From Ridgeia piscesae (taxonomy: Eukaryota; Annelida; Polychaeta; Sabellida; Siboglinidae), in the NCBI GenBank assembly GCA_025642075.2, contig JAODUO010000633.1, positions 143,501 through 207,500 of the forward strand: a stretch of DNA of 64,000 nucleotides, given 5' to 3'. Numbering within the stretch: the first letter of the stretch is position 1; every line of letters starts with the position of its first letter. The position numbers were made by a program, and so were the translations under genes. Of this stretch, positions 1-14,069 are shown piece after piece. The notes beneath the pieces are model-generated. The model searched no databases, had not been told where the DNA came from, and saw only the letters and a program-made list of their open reading frames with translations.

Positions 1-602
1 TTGTGTACGTATGCAGAATATTGCAAAATCAGTTGTACACAGTTGTTGTCTTTGATGGGGTTGACTACCGAACCAGGCATGCAAAATGCAGTTCCAGGAA
101 ATTGTCTCTGTCTTTACTGTATGTTTCATGTTAAATTGTCCAGAATGTGTTGTGTGTGAAACATTAAAAATGTGAACAGTAGTAGCCGTCAGGTATATTA
201 AATGTTATTTTACAGGAATTAAACATACAGTATATTAATTATGGTATCAAGGAAATGACACTGTTGATTAAAGAAAACATAATTTAAGACAGTTTTAATT
301 TGTAAATTAATGTTACATTTGTTTACATCATTAGTCATTGATGCTCGCTAAATGTAGATTTCTAAACGCATTTGAAAGCAAATAAATTGGTTTTTCAAAG
401 TTTGAATACAACACAGAAACTTGTCTTTTGTAAGGGTATTGTTGAACTTAAATTAATATTTTTCCCAATCTAGTTTGTGTGTTGTTATTCACTTATTTAT
501 GAAACATTTTCAATTCAGCAATATATTCTTAACATGTGGCATTCGTCTGTGAGTGTATTAGTGTTTGTTGCCGTGTTGTATGACACAGTATTTAATTTGC
601 AG

Positions 603-3600
603 CCAACAGTCGAGATGCACTGGGCTATGAAAGCGTACCAGCATGCAGAAACCTACTTCAGTGTGAGTATAGGGTAAACGCTTATAAATTCAGTCTGACA
701 GTTTTCCTATATACTGTAACACAGGTAATTCGAGTAACTGGTTTAAACCTGGTTGGATTGCTACTGATCATCACTAACCATATGTTTATCAAGAGATCTG
801 TCTTTCTGACAGGTAAAGTTCATTTTGGATGGGTAAAAATTACAGTGGACAGGTATTGGATGGGTAAAATTTGAAGAGCAATAAACTGATTTCATGTTGT
901 CAATTATGCTTTTGAAATGGGAGTCGCACTTGTGTATGCATGGATTATTATGGTGTACTACTGGACATATTTACACATCTCAACTGACTTCAATATATGG
1001 GAGTTCACTCGTGTGTTTTCCGGGATATTTTCAGACTGGTAACATTTTTAATCCTACGTAGACTTCGTAAAGTCATGTTAAAAAATTACTTGAATAAACA
1101 ATACTTGTACATTGTACATAACATAACTGAAAATAAAGATATGTAGACTGTCTGATAAATAATGATTTACTAACAGAATGATTGGTAACTTGTGGATCGT
1201 AATCATGTTAATTATGTCAGACACAGTCACCCTCACAATCCAGGGGTCATTGCACTGTGCTACAATACCCCTGGCTGATCGCTTCCACAAACCATGGAAG
1301 TGAATGGAGTCAAACTATAAAATAATAGCAATTGACTGTGCCAGTCGCTACTGCATCAGTAACAAGGACAGCACAAATACTAATTTGAAGATGAATACAT
1401 GACAGGTGGTATTGCCAACATAATGACCCATTCGCATCCTAAACATAGCATGCAACACGTATGGTGAAACAGGTAATTACACTGGGATTCCTGGAGCTAG
1501 ACGGCTTTATCTTGGAACTGCAGCGCAATTGTTCTTGCATGTGATACCGTGAAGTCGGATATGCGTTTGATTCAGCTAATTTCCATACAACACACCAGGA
1601 AGTTTGCGGGGGTAATGCCTGTGGGGTCACTACCCCTGCCATGCAAGGAAGGCAGTAGACAAACACTACATTTACACTTACACCCTTTATACATTTCCAT
1701 GTTATTTCCCAGTGATATTGTTATCGGTCCTAACAAATTTTCTCTTCAGCTCATCACAAGCGTAGACACAAAGGCACTTCGACTGACCCAGATAGACGAT
1801 GAGCTCTATGAAAAATTTCGCAAGGAATTTTCTGACATGGACATTGGCGTCATAAAAGAAGAAGATTTGAAGTCGCTGGAAAGCAAGAAGGTTTGTTTTT
1901 GGTTGCATTCATATTATTAGTTTTTAAATCTATAAACAACTGTACAGAGTTGCGTTGCAATATTTAGTACTCAATTGTAGTTCTATAAGATGCCACCATC
2001 CACATAGTAAGTCTTAACAGTTGCACAGAGCACATCCATGTGGACTGGTGGTCACATGGTAGAATGCCGGACTGTCAATCGAGGGGACGGTGGTTCAATC
2101 CCACCTACCGCCGTTTCAAAACTTAGGCAATTTCGTTCACCCCACATTTGACTGTGTCTTTCAGAAGAAACACTAAAATTCGGTGGTCCCTTTTATCTGG
2201 TGTCTATGCCAGGGAAGTAAAATATCCACTCAGGGGGTAACCTGTAGTGGACACACTAATTCTAAAGCACAACTCATGCGTTAGCCCAAGTTTGGGTTGT
2301 TTGGAGGAAACCACCTAAGAACTAAGAGCAATGTCTGGGAGATAAATGCAGATATTATTATTATTTAAATAATTGTGTCTGGTAAACTAATAAATAACTG
2401 ATTTTAGAGTGAGCAAAGAAGTGAAGACATCTCACAGTGTTATTAGTCATAATTTTTGTAATTTAACTCTATTTTGGTTTTATAAAATGCAAGGATTTCT
2501 ATATACACTTACATGCATTTATTGTGTGTAAGCCTTTTAATTTATCAAACCATCTAATTAAAAAACAATCTCTTAGTTAACCCATGTTAAGATGGTAGTG
2601 ACATTCAGGTGACTCTGATACTTGATAGTTGATAGTAATATTTGTGTGTGACTGTTCTGTAGATAACTAACAGTTTAAAATCACATATACTATCTATTAT
2701 AAACACTTTCTATCAGTGAATAACCGATAATAACCTGGCACTGGCAGAGATGACAACTTGTACATTTTAGGTATAATTCTTATGGTTTTTTTGGCAAATT
2801 GTCCGTGGTTACAAGCATACAGAACAGACCTTACGGTTATTTATAATTTTGACTAAAACAATTTTTTTTTTCTACAAGATGGATGTGAAAGTGTTAGTTA
2901 ACCAGGTAGTGAGAAAGTGACAAAGGTATGCAGGACATTACCAGGATAACAGGAAAGAGAGTTTCAATGAAATAATCGCACCATTGAAATTGGGAGATCG
3001 TCAATCCCATGTTTGGTGTGAAATGAATGTGACAGCATTAGGCAGATCGTACAGATTTTCCCGTGACCTTATGGGTGTGTGTTCTCCAGGGTTGAGTCCT
3101 GTGATCTAGTGATTTTATTCTTTCAGAAATGGAATGCATTCCTCATGCAGTTTGAGGGTAGAGTGGTAGACTGGAACATGGGAACTCTGCTGCGACTCGA
3201 CTCTAAGGGTGGCATCTCTGACGAAAACACAATACTAGGTGAGTTTATGATGTGTTATTTGAGTTCAATTCATGATAGGCTTGTTTATAGGTTAATTAAG
3301 CACATGTGATGGTGTCAGTTTCTTTCCTGTGTTCAGCCAGTCTTATATGAAATTTATAAGGCTGTATTCCCCATTTTCCAGTGTAGATGTTACTGTAGCA
3401 TTTACGTAGATTTGGTACACATCGTCTGTCATCTTACTGCCTTCTACATTGTTCTACTCCTTTATTTCTGAGATCTAGGTATAGTTGCACAGCTTTCACC
3501 AGATGTGGTCTGCTGTGGGAGGCGAAGTAAGATGCACTGGCCTTTTCTACACAAGCAAAACTATTGTAACTGTCACATTTTTTAAACACAGTTCTTCTCC

Positions 3601-6600
3601 AACAGTTCTTCTCCATTTTTCCAACTTAATATATTCTTTGCTGTGGCAAGCCACGTGTGGTGATGTCTTTGTATGAGCTGAGTCAAATTTGACGAGACAC
3701 CATGCAGGTTAAATTAACATCACAACTTACTCAGAACATGACAGTCCACAGTATCTTCCTGGTTGTGTAGCCACTTATAGTCCGTACGTCGTTCCGCTGA
3801 CCAGGTTCTCAATGTTGTTCCGAGAATTACCCTGGAATGTTTCAGCCAACGAGCTTTTTCATGCGCAGGACCCTCACGTTGGAACTCACTTCCACTACAT
3901 CTGAGAACACAGCGTGTTTCTTGACATTTTAAACTTTTTTTTAAATTGAATTGAGATTTATTTCAACAACAGCAACTACAATTACAAGTGTACCCTACAA
4001 TCACAGCATGTACTATTAATATGTGGATCTTATGTAATATATATGCAATGTGTTGTAACCATACTGTAATTTTATTACCACATTCGTAACCTGCTTTTTA
4101 CTTTGTTTGACATGTAAGCACCCCTGAATCTATTTTATAGAGATATGTGGTGTTAAAAAACATGTCACACACAATAAATATGTAACTGACCCACCAGTAC
4201 ACACTGACACACAGGACCAGTACACACTGACACACAGGACCAGTACACACTGATACATAGTACCAGTACACACTGATACATAGTACCAGTACACACTGAC
4301 ACACAGGACCAGTACTCACTGACACACAGTACCAGTACACACTGGTACATAGTACCAGTACACACTGACACACAGGACCAGTACACACTGACACACAGGA
4401 CCAGTACACACTGACACACAGTACCAGTACACACTGATACATAGTACCAGTACACACTGACACACAGTACCAGTACACACTGACACACAGTACCAGTACA
4501 CACTGATACATAGTACCAGTACACACTGACACACAGTACCAGTACACAATGACACACAGGACCAGTACACACTGACACACAGGACCAGTACACACTGACA
4601 CACAGGACCAGTACACACTGATACATAGTACCAGTACACACTGACACACAGTACCAGTACACAATGACACACAGGACCAGTACACACTGACACACAGGAC
4701 CAGTACACAATGACACACAGGACCAGTACACACTGACACCCAGTACCAGTACACATTGACACCCAGTACCAGTACACATTGACACACAGTACCAGTACAC
4801 ACTGACACACAGTACCAGTACACACTGACACACAGGACCAGTACACACTGACACACAGGACCAGTACACACTGACACACAGGACCAGTACACACTGACAC
4901 ACAGGACCAGTACACACTGACACACAGGACCAGTACACACTGACACACAGGACCAGTACACACTGACACACAGGACCAGTACACACTGATACATAGTACC
5001 AGTACACACTGACACACAGGACCAGTACACACTGACACACAGTACCAGTACACACTGATACATAGTACCAGTACACACTGACACACAGGACCAGTACACA
5101 CTGATACATAGTACCAGTACACACTGACACACAGGACCAGTACACACTGACATACAGGACCAGTACACACTGACACACAGTACCAGTACACACTGACACA
5201 CAGGACCAGTACACACTGACACACAGTACCAGTACACACTGATACACAGTACCAGTACACACTGATACATAGTACCAGTACACACTGACACACAGTACCA
5301 GTACACACTGATACATAGTACCAGTACACACTGACACACAGTACCAGTACACACTGACACACAGTACCAGTACACACTGATACATAGTACCAGTACACAC
5401 TGACACACAGTACCAGTACACAATGACACACAGGACCAGTACACACTGACACACAGGACCAGTACACACTGACACACAGGACCAGTACACACTGATACAT
5501 AGTACCAGTACACACTGACACACAGGACCAGTACACACTGACACCCAGTACCAGTACACATTGACACACAGTACCAGTACACACTGACACACAGTACCAG
5601 TACACACTGACACACAGGACCAGTACACACTGACAAACAGGACCAGTACACACTGACACACAGGACCAATACACACTGACACACAGGACCAGTACACACT
5701 GATACATAGTACCAGTACACACTGACACACAGGACCAGTACACACTGACACCCAGTACCAGTACACATTGACACACAGTACCAGTACACAATGACACACA
5801 GGACCAGTACACACTGACACACAGTACCAGTACACACTGACACACAGGACCAGTACACACTGACACACAGGACCAGTACACACTGACACACAGTACCAGT
5901 ACACACTGACACACAGGACCAGTACACACTGACACACAGGACCAGTACACACTGACACACAGGACCAGTACACACTGACACACAGTACCAGTACACACTG
6001 ACACACAGTACCAGTACACACTGATACACAGGACCAGTACACACTGATACATAGTACCAATACACACTGATAGACGGTACCAGTACACACTGACACACAT
6101 TACCAGTACACACTGATACTCAGGACCACTACACACTGATACACTGTACCAGTACACACTGACACACATTACCAGTACACACTGACACACAGGACCAGTA
6201 CACACTGATACACAGGACCAGTACACACTGATACACAGGACCAGTACACACACTGACACACATGAACAGTACACACTGATACACGGTACCAGTACACACT
6301 GACACACATTATCAGTACACACTGATACTCAGGACCAGTACACACTGATACACGGTACCAGTACACACTGACACACATTACCAGTACACACTGACACACA
6401 GGACCAGTACACACTGATACACGGTACCAGTACACACTGACACACATTACCAGTACACACTGATACACAGGACCACTACACACTGATACACGGCACCAGT
6501 ACACACTGATACACGGTACCAGTACACACTGATACACGGTACCAGTACACACATCGTCTTCTGGCTCCCTCTTCAACAGAGAGATTTGTCGTACATGAGT

Positions 6601-7059
6601 ACTGGTTCTGCAATTCTTTGATCTAAATTGTCTTATATTTGTTCTCCTTTTTCTCTCTAATGTGGGAGAGGTTAACCTAGCTTCTGGTCATCAATAGTTT
6701 TGTTTCTTTTATCCATTGCAGCTGTCATGTGACTTCCCCATATGCCTAATATTTGCATTTCGAAAAAACTCATAATCCCACAAAATCTCTCGACATGAGA
6801 CTTTTTCTTCTGCCTCCACTCTCATTCTCAGAACAGCTGTTTTCTTCATTGCCTTCCCTTTCCAGTTGTTCCATCTGCCAATTCCACTTTTCATCACCTC
6901 CAACCAGCACACCTTATACGTGCCACATTGATTATATGGCTGTAGTAAGTCTGACGCAAAGTCTGTTTTTCTATTTCAGCTCCGAAGATGCAGTTTCTTG
7001 CGATCGAAGTAGCACGAAACAAAGAAGGTCTCAATGTTGACATCAGAGGGCAGCACTGA
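603..7059 (+). CDS. PBDC1: PBDC1-like protein, four exons, 5' partial
   Basis: Exons 603-662, 1750-1890, 3127-3238 and 6980-7059 (TGA at 7057-7059) join in frame to 130 residues. Acceptors (..tttgcag, ..ctcttcag, ..tctttcag, ..atttcag) and donors (gtgagt, gtttgt, gtgagt) are GT-AG and the phases agree (0, 0, 1). The product matches the conserved core of PBDC1 (polysaccharide biosynthesis domain containing 1, human CXorf26): 'MHWAMKAYQHAETYFS', 'LRLTQIDDELYEKFRKEF', 'VVDWNMGTLLRLDSKGG' and 'APKMQFLAIEVARNKEG' follow the family order. PBDC1 is a small soluble protein whose biochemical role is poorly settled. The start exon (about 30-40 residues in the human protein) is not visible and probably lies left of the window. 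The long acidic tail of human PBDC1 is absent; this copy stops soon after the core. The last intron carries the 23-bp minisatellite at 4190-6555. Confidence 0.93.
795..880 (-). repeat. Dispersed 'CCCATCCA' repeat, copy 1
   Basis: Read on the minus strand, this PBDC1 intron segment contains ttgctctt, ttttacccatcca, cctgtcca and a second acccatcca. It matches two + strand copies at 30376-30500 and 31030-31165 in the SWIB/DEK_C gene. It is an old interspersed repeat of unknown class. Confidence 0.5.
2040..2365 (+). mobile_element. tRNA-derived SINE (family B)
   Basis: The first 70 bases look like a tRNA promoter head: an A-box-like tggtcacatggtagaatgcc and a B box ggttcaatccc. A tRNA-unrelated body follows (ttagcccaagtttgggttgtttgg..gaaaccacct), then an ATT-rich tail. 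It lies in PBDC1 intron 2. Part of the body recurs in reverse at 50415-50520, which supports an interspersed family. Confidence 0.65.
4190..6555. repeat. 23-bp minisatellite in PBDC1 intron 3, about 100 copies
   Basis: The unit is close to cagtacacactgacacacag plus gac. Variants alternate gga/gta and acaca/ataca/accca. The period of 23 is not a multiple of 3, so the minus strand stays open in all three frames and gives ORFs of 640-670 codons made only of VCQCVLV/CVSVYW/CVSVCTG strings. These are array artefacts. Copies are very similar at 4200-6050 and more varied (cacattacc, cacggtacc) at 6060-6555, so the left part was probably amplified more recently. Confidence 0.95.
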
Positions 7060-7794
7060 CCCTAGTCGATGACACAACTGAAGCAGCATTTACCAATGTG
7101 TATATATATATATATATTATAAATATTTTAATGTAATTTGACAGCTTACATTTTACCTGGTGGATAAGTGGTAACATGGTGTGTCTTTGTAAAAAGACAA
7201 CCATGCCGAGTTTATGCATTTGAAATATGTGTTTTTATGCCAATATGTTTCCTTCTTGTTTAGAATATAGACTAAATAATATCTAATGCACTCAGATCTA
7301 CAGGAACAGACCTGATGAAGCTACACTGGCTCTGGCATGACAGAGTAGGACAAATTAATCTGATAAACATGTGATTATATTTGTGATATATTTTGTAGGT
7401 TTCATGTCTTTATGGCCTAAATCAGTAATGCAAAAGATCCTATCAGATTTGAGCAATAGAACTAAAGGATTTTGTTGTGTTTGTGAGTCGCCCAACATAG
7501 GTATTCATGACACAAATGTTGTCAAGTGCTACAAGTCGTTGTTGTGACATGCATATACCATGTGACATGTAAAGTGTTTTTTTTTTAAAGTAACTTTTGA
7601 CTACATTTAATCCAATTCCATCATGGTTTTAACACTGTGTTTCTGCTATATTTATGGGGAATTTTTTTTTTAATGTAGATTGTAACTCATTACATTCAAA
7701 ATTAATTGTTAGCATAATTGATTGCACTAATTTTCAAGGTAACTGTGTGGCGCATACTTGTATTCACACATGCATTTTTACCATGATCATGATT

Positions 7795-7800
7795 AATAAA
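7795..7800 (+). terminator. Candidate polyA signal of PBDC1
   Basis: AATAAA lies about 740 bases after the PBDC1 stop; a second one is at 7848-7853. No canonical signal was seen nearer the stop. Position and strand fit, but no transcript evidence is available. Confidence 0.4.
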
Positions 7801-7859
7801 ATTATGTGTACTTACCATTCTTTAGTTTTGGATTACTTGTCAAGGATAATAAACCAGAC

Positions 7860-10800
7860 ATTGACAGACCAGGTGACCATTTCACTAGCATCATTGAGAG
7901 TTTTTTAAGACAGGATTTTCCACTTTTAAAATCAAGTTTGATCCTTAACAGTGATCTTTAATACATGAAAACTGTCAATACCATGACACGCCGGGAGGAC
8001 ATTGTCGCTGGTTGTCATTGAAATAGTGTCCTTGGTAATGTGACAATGGATATTTGCGTTTCAAAAAACAATTACAATTGATTTTGTTTAGTTATGAATT
8101 TTTTTAAAGAGCTTTTTATCTTAGTGAAATATTCCACTCATTATTTTATAAGGTATTCCTTTGTGCCAAAATGGCAACATTGAGGGGCATATGACCTGGA
8201 TAGCTATTGTTGGCTTGTGTGCAAAAGAGCTGGTGCAACACAATACCTGGCTCATTGTTGTACATCACATGACTAGAATACACAAGCATTGTCTCCAGTC
8301 AGTTCAGACAGTACAGGCAAAATAATTTTGGTTGGATTGTTCTGAAGGCCCCAAAACCTATGAATAATTCCACTATGGATGGATGTTTGTTCATTGTTGC
8401 CTTTGCACCTTTCGGGGAAAAAATGCAAACAAGCAAATTGTACATACACACAAATTATACACATCAACTCATCTCCAATATAATATTTATTTAATGGTTT
8501 CTACAATATAAAACTCAAAGCAGTTAATAATGCTAATTTTCAAACATCTTACCCAGATCGTACAGATAGTGTTCAGGTCGAGCTTTAGTCTACCGTAGAC
8601 GATGTGTTAAAATTTCTATCAGTGGCATTCGCCAAGGTAATCTTACACTTCAAAATCTTACCTCGAGAAGACCGGTGAATAGTTGTCCAAAAGTTTGCAT
8701 TTAGGCCGTGTGAAGTTTATTTTCTGATGACAACATTTTTATATTGATGTATTTTTGTGCTTTTACCCGGTTTGCAGAGTCAAGGCTGACTATAATTTGA
8801 AAAATTATAATTATATATCATACATATTTTAAGTTATTTACCCAGGGGATAAAACAATGCATAATTTAAAATAGTGTTACCATTCGTGTGGAAATTCTAC
8901 GTTAATGAAATGCAGTAAATAGTACAATTGTGGCAGGCATATAATATTATAATGTGATGAGTGAGTAAAAATAGTGTTATAACCCCTTTTCAGCTGGTAC
9001 GTACCTTCCCGGATGATTATTTTGCCCTTTATGACTGATATCGACAAGGTTCGTAAGTACAGCCTTACAGGTAGCATATTCACCTTTTACAGCCAATAAA
9101 TGGTTCTTAACGAATATATATGAATTGATACATCGTTGACATATAAGCTTAAAAATGATTACCAGGTAAAAAGTATGCATTCATGTTAGGAATATCAACA
9201 TACGGTGTCGCCACACTTGACTTCTGTCGTCTCCGTCTATATCACGTGCGCTCGTATATGTATAAGCCAGCATACCACTACCAGTAACAATATACTAACA
9301 TTATGTTCTGATGTAGTACATGTCGTATGGTGGACAGCCTGCGTCGCTTCGAGTCGAACACATCAATCAAACATGCCGATTTTTCCAATTTATGAAGAAA
9401 TGTTTGCAAAAGTATAGCGATATTAAAAATCTGTATCCCTTACATTACAACATTTTTGGCGAAATATTTGCAATATTATTATATAATATTAATATACAAC
9501 GCGGGACGAACGCCAACACATTTCTGGAAAATGAAATGCGAAATAGTAACTTAAATAATAATTATCACATTGTTCTTGCAAGTGATGAAAACATCAAGTA
9601 TTTAGAAGATTTTTTTGTGTCTTGGGTATGATGTCAAGCATGATTTTAATGCAGCATGCTTTAAGATTAATATTTTGACTTATTGTGAACTTTACAGTAA
9701 AGACTAAAGGTTTAAAGGTAGGATAGGTATGGCAGCTGTCAGTAATTGTGAGATTTCAGAAGTACACAATATGCAATTAGAAATTACCATTGGCAACATG
9801 CCTCATCATCATTCAAATTGTGCATGTAAAAAGCATATTTACATTTTTAATGACAACAGTGTTTTTCTTTCCATTTAAAACCATACACTTTGAAATACGG
9901 TACAGTATTCCAACCAGTATGCCTTAATTTTGCTATCACATTTGCTCAACATTCATGCTCTTCAAACTCTAAAGAATAAAATAGTGATCGACTTATCCAG
10001 ATGTTAAATATTCATTAACTGTGTCTTATCTGCACTAGACATTGTAATGTGTAATTGGCATAAACCTGTCCAGACCAGCATAGTACACACATTTTTCTGT
10101 TATTTAACTAATGAAATCCCAAATTAAATTGTTAGTCTATAATCAAGGAATAGATACATGAATAATAGTCGAGGACGGACTATAAAGGAAGTAGTTTTAG
10201 AAAGTACCTAGATCATGCCTTCAAGCTTAAACAAGTTAGCAGTAGCTCGGCCATGTAAAACATCAAGGAGATTATTACACCCATTATTGCACTGACGAAG
10301 GGTTGAAATTTGATGTGGTTAGCAGTAGTCAAATTTTCGGTTCAAATACATCAGCAGTCCGTTTAATTCAGCTAGGTCAAGTAAGAGACATTGAGAAAGC
10401 AACAATTGGCTTGTCTAAGAATTAAGGCTAAGTCTAAGACACCAAGATGATAATGGCTTCCTCCCTCTGATAGGCCTATATGAGTCTATAATTAGTGACT
10501 GGTGTTGGCCCTAGTGCAAGATGTTCTAATGAAATATAGTAGTGTTTTTGTAAAAATTGGGTTGGGACTCTGCCTTCCTTATAATTTAGTTATTGACTTA
10601 GCCTTAGCTATGGGCTTAGCAATTCCTGCAATTGTTCTCTTAAATTGTTTATCTTCTTAAGTAATTGATCATGCATAAAAAGATTTGTTTGTCTTAAGAA
10701 GTATTTTGATTATGATATGTTTAGCCTTCTAGACAACTGAGGGCACAAAGATTACTGTCAGTGACTGTACATGTCACTTAAAGAGAGAGTCTACCAGGTA

Positions 10801-11335
10801 GGTGTTCATCATTATTATGTGTATGATATGTTTCAAGATGTTATTGAAGAACTGTATTTGGATAGACAAAACAATGTTGGCTTAATGTCTATTAGTGGCT
10901 ACCTTTAACCTCTTGTCTTTACCTCGTGTTATATTCATTTTCATTTTCAACCTACAATCAAAACATTGCAGAAGGAACGAAATAAAAAGAATATAAGGTA
11001 TATGTATAATATAAAATTATAGCATATCAACAGCTGCAAGTATACCGTTTCTATGCTTGTTATAACAAGCATCTACAGTTGAAAATACTATGTATGGTTT
11101 TCATTAACAATACTCTTGTCATGAGTAGCATGAATAGTGGCATATTTAACACATATGAATTTGCCCCAACCCTGGTTCCGTATTATCCAGTTGTGTAAAA
11201 AGAAACAGCTCCTAATCATGGTCAAAAGGTTGACAATGGCCAATATTTGATTGATCTCTTCTTCGTTGACTAGCTGGTCAGTCATGTTTACTGCACTGCT
11301 TGGTCAGTACATGTACCAGTTAAGAGCCTGGTGAC
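7860..11335. other. Intergenic stretch with no recognisable gene
   Basis: A+T-rich sequence. No ORF above about 100 codons, no splice-bounded exon and no RNA gene was recognised. Short ORFs at 9205-9631 resemble no family I know and have low-complexity A/T-driven composition. Confidence 0.5.
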
Positions 11336-11399
11336 GTGACTGAGTCAGGTCAAGTACCTTTCTATGTGGACGAGACTGCAGATTGTCCCAGTCACATAC

Positions 11400-12120
<721 letters not shown>

Positions 12121-12316
12121 AAAACTTGATGCCTGGGAGAATTTTTCTGCTCCTCTTCTAAAACGTACATCTTGTAAGGATTTTCGCCACTTGCCACTGA
12201 TGAGAAGGTGGTCAATTTGTTTCTTGTCTCTTTGGTTAGGTGAGATCCAAGTAAGTTTGTGTGTTTCTTTGTGTGCAAATAGGATGATAATGTTGTTTAT
12301 ACCAAAGAAGTCTATC

Positions 12317-12532
12317 AGTCGAGTACGGCACAATGTAAGTACAGCATTTGACAGTAGAGTATGGCACGGTGTAATTATAGCTTGTGACCGTAGAGTATGG
12401 CACTATGTAAGTATGGCATACGACAATTGAGTACGCCACAGTGTAAGTATAGCATGAGTAAGTCGAATATGGCACAATGTAAGTAAGGCATATGACAGTC
12501 GAGAAAGGCATAATGTAAGTATGTAATGTGAC
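12317..12532 (+). repeat. Six degenerate 36-bp tandem repeats with GTAAGT-like cores
   Basis: Six successive 36-base units follow the pattern agt(c/a)gagtatggcac, aatgtaagtata, gcatatgac. Five keep a taagta or gtaagt core resembling a 5' splice donor. Similar but more decayed sequence continues to about 12650. Confidence 0.75.
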
Positions 12533-12956
12533 AGTAACGTGACAATGAGTATGGTCCAGTGACAGTAATGAGACAGTAGAATACAGGAAAATGTGACTAC
12601 GTCATGTGATGGTAGAATGCAGCATAGTACAAGTTCACTATGTGATGACAACTTATTCTGTTATTACTTGTTCTCTGACTTTTCTTGTATACAATAGACA
12701 TGTCTGACCTGAGTGTTGTATGTAATCGACAGGTTTGTCCTATATGAATATAGTTGTATGTAATCGATAGTTCCATCCTAAGTTAGAGTTGTTGTGCATA
12801 ACAGATAGGTGTGATAAAAGTGAGTGTTGGTGAGGCTGAGGTGTTTGACACAGGGGGTGTAGACTAGGAGGAGTCTCAGAGAGTGCTTCCGTTCCTCCAC
12901 TGAGAGTCGAAGAAACAGATGAACAGAGAACCCATGGTGAGCTGGCAACAGACTAG

Positions 12957-13394
<438 letters not shown>

Positions 13395-13400
<6 letters not shown>

Positions 13401-13985
13401 CTCTCTCTCTCTCTCTCTCCTTCTATCTCATTCCATCCCTCCCTCTCTCTTCCTCATCCTCTCCCTTACCCTGTTCTTTTCAGTGTCCCTTTCTATGTCC
13501 CTTTCCCTCATTGTGTCCCTCCCTCCCTCTCACAACCGTTTCTGCCCTCAGTGAATAAAAGTGATGTCACACTGTCAAGAAAGCTGTTAACTGTGGCTGC
13601 TTCCAGCCAGTGCAGTGACAGTGTGACATGGTGTGACACAGTGTGACACAGTATGGTGTACTAAGTTGAATGATGAATCTTGTCTGTGTTTGTAGAATGT
13701 GTGAGTACTGGAGGATAACCCCAATGTTATGGTGCCCCACAAGAATTCGTTTCCCTCGAACAAGAGAAATAAACAAGGTAAATAAGAATTGTCACATCTG
13801 GAGCTGGTCAGTCTCTTGAAAGGGTTGACACCAACAGTGTGACCCTGATGAAGACACTACTTTGTGCATTTCTACATTGATCCTATTTTAAAGTGGCCAT
13901 TGTATTCAAATACTTTTTGTATTATTCAATCAAGCAATGTCATAGTATTTCACATACATATACACATACTTCTACAAGCACACTC
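13395..13985. repeat. Direct segmental duplication, copy 2
   Basis: Second copy of the 11400-11978 block, about 90% identical by eye outside the insertion near 13720-13820. The pair brackets the microsatellite-rich 12.0-13.4 kb interval. Confidence 0.85.
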
Positions 13986-14069
13986 CATACATATACCACA
14001 CCGCAAACACACAAACACACACATACATACACAACACCCCACATACACACACCACACACAAATTTACCG

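Noticed and set aside
4098..6322. Three 640-671-codon minus-strand ORFs rich in CVSVCTG
   Set aside because: They are the three frames of a 23-bp tandem repeat with no stop in the unit; no non-repeat coding flank.
12871..12934. Possible exon LGGVSESASVPPLRVEETDE..
   Set aside because: Has AG and GT borders, but its exit phase does not fit the coiled-coil exon and no other partner was seen.
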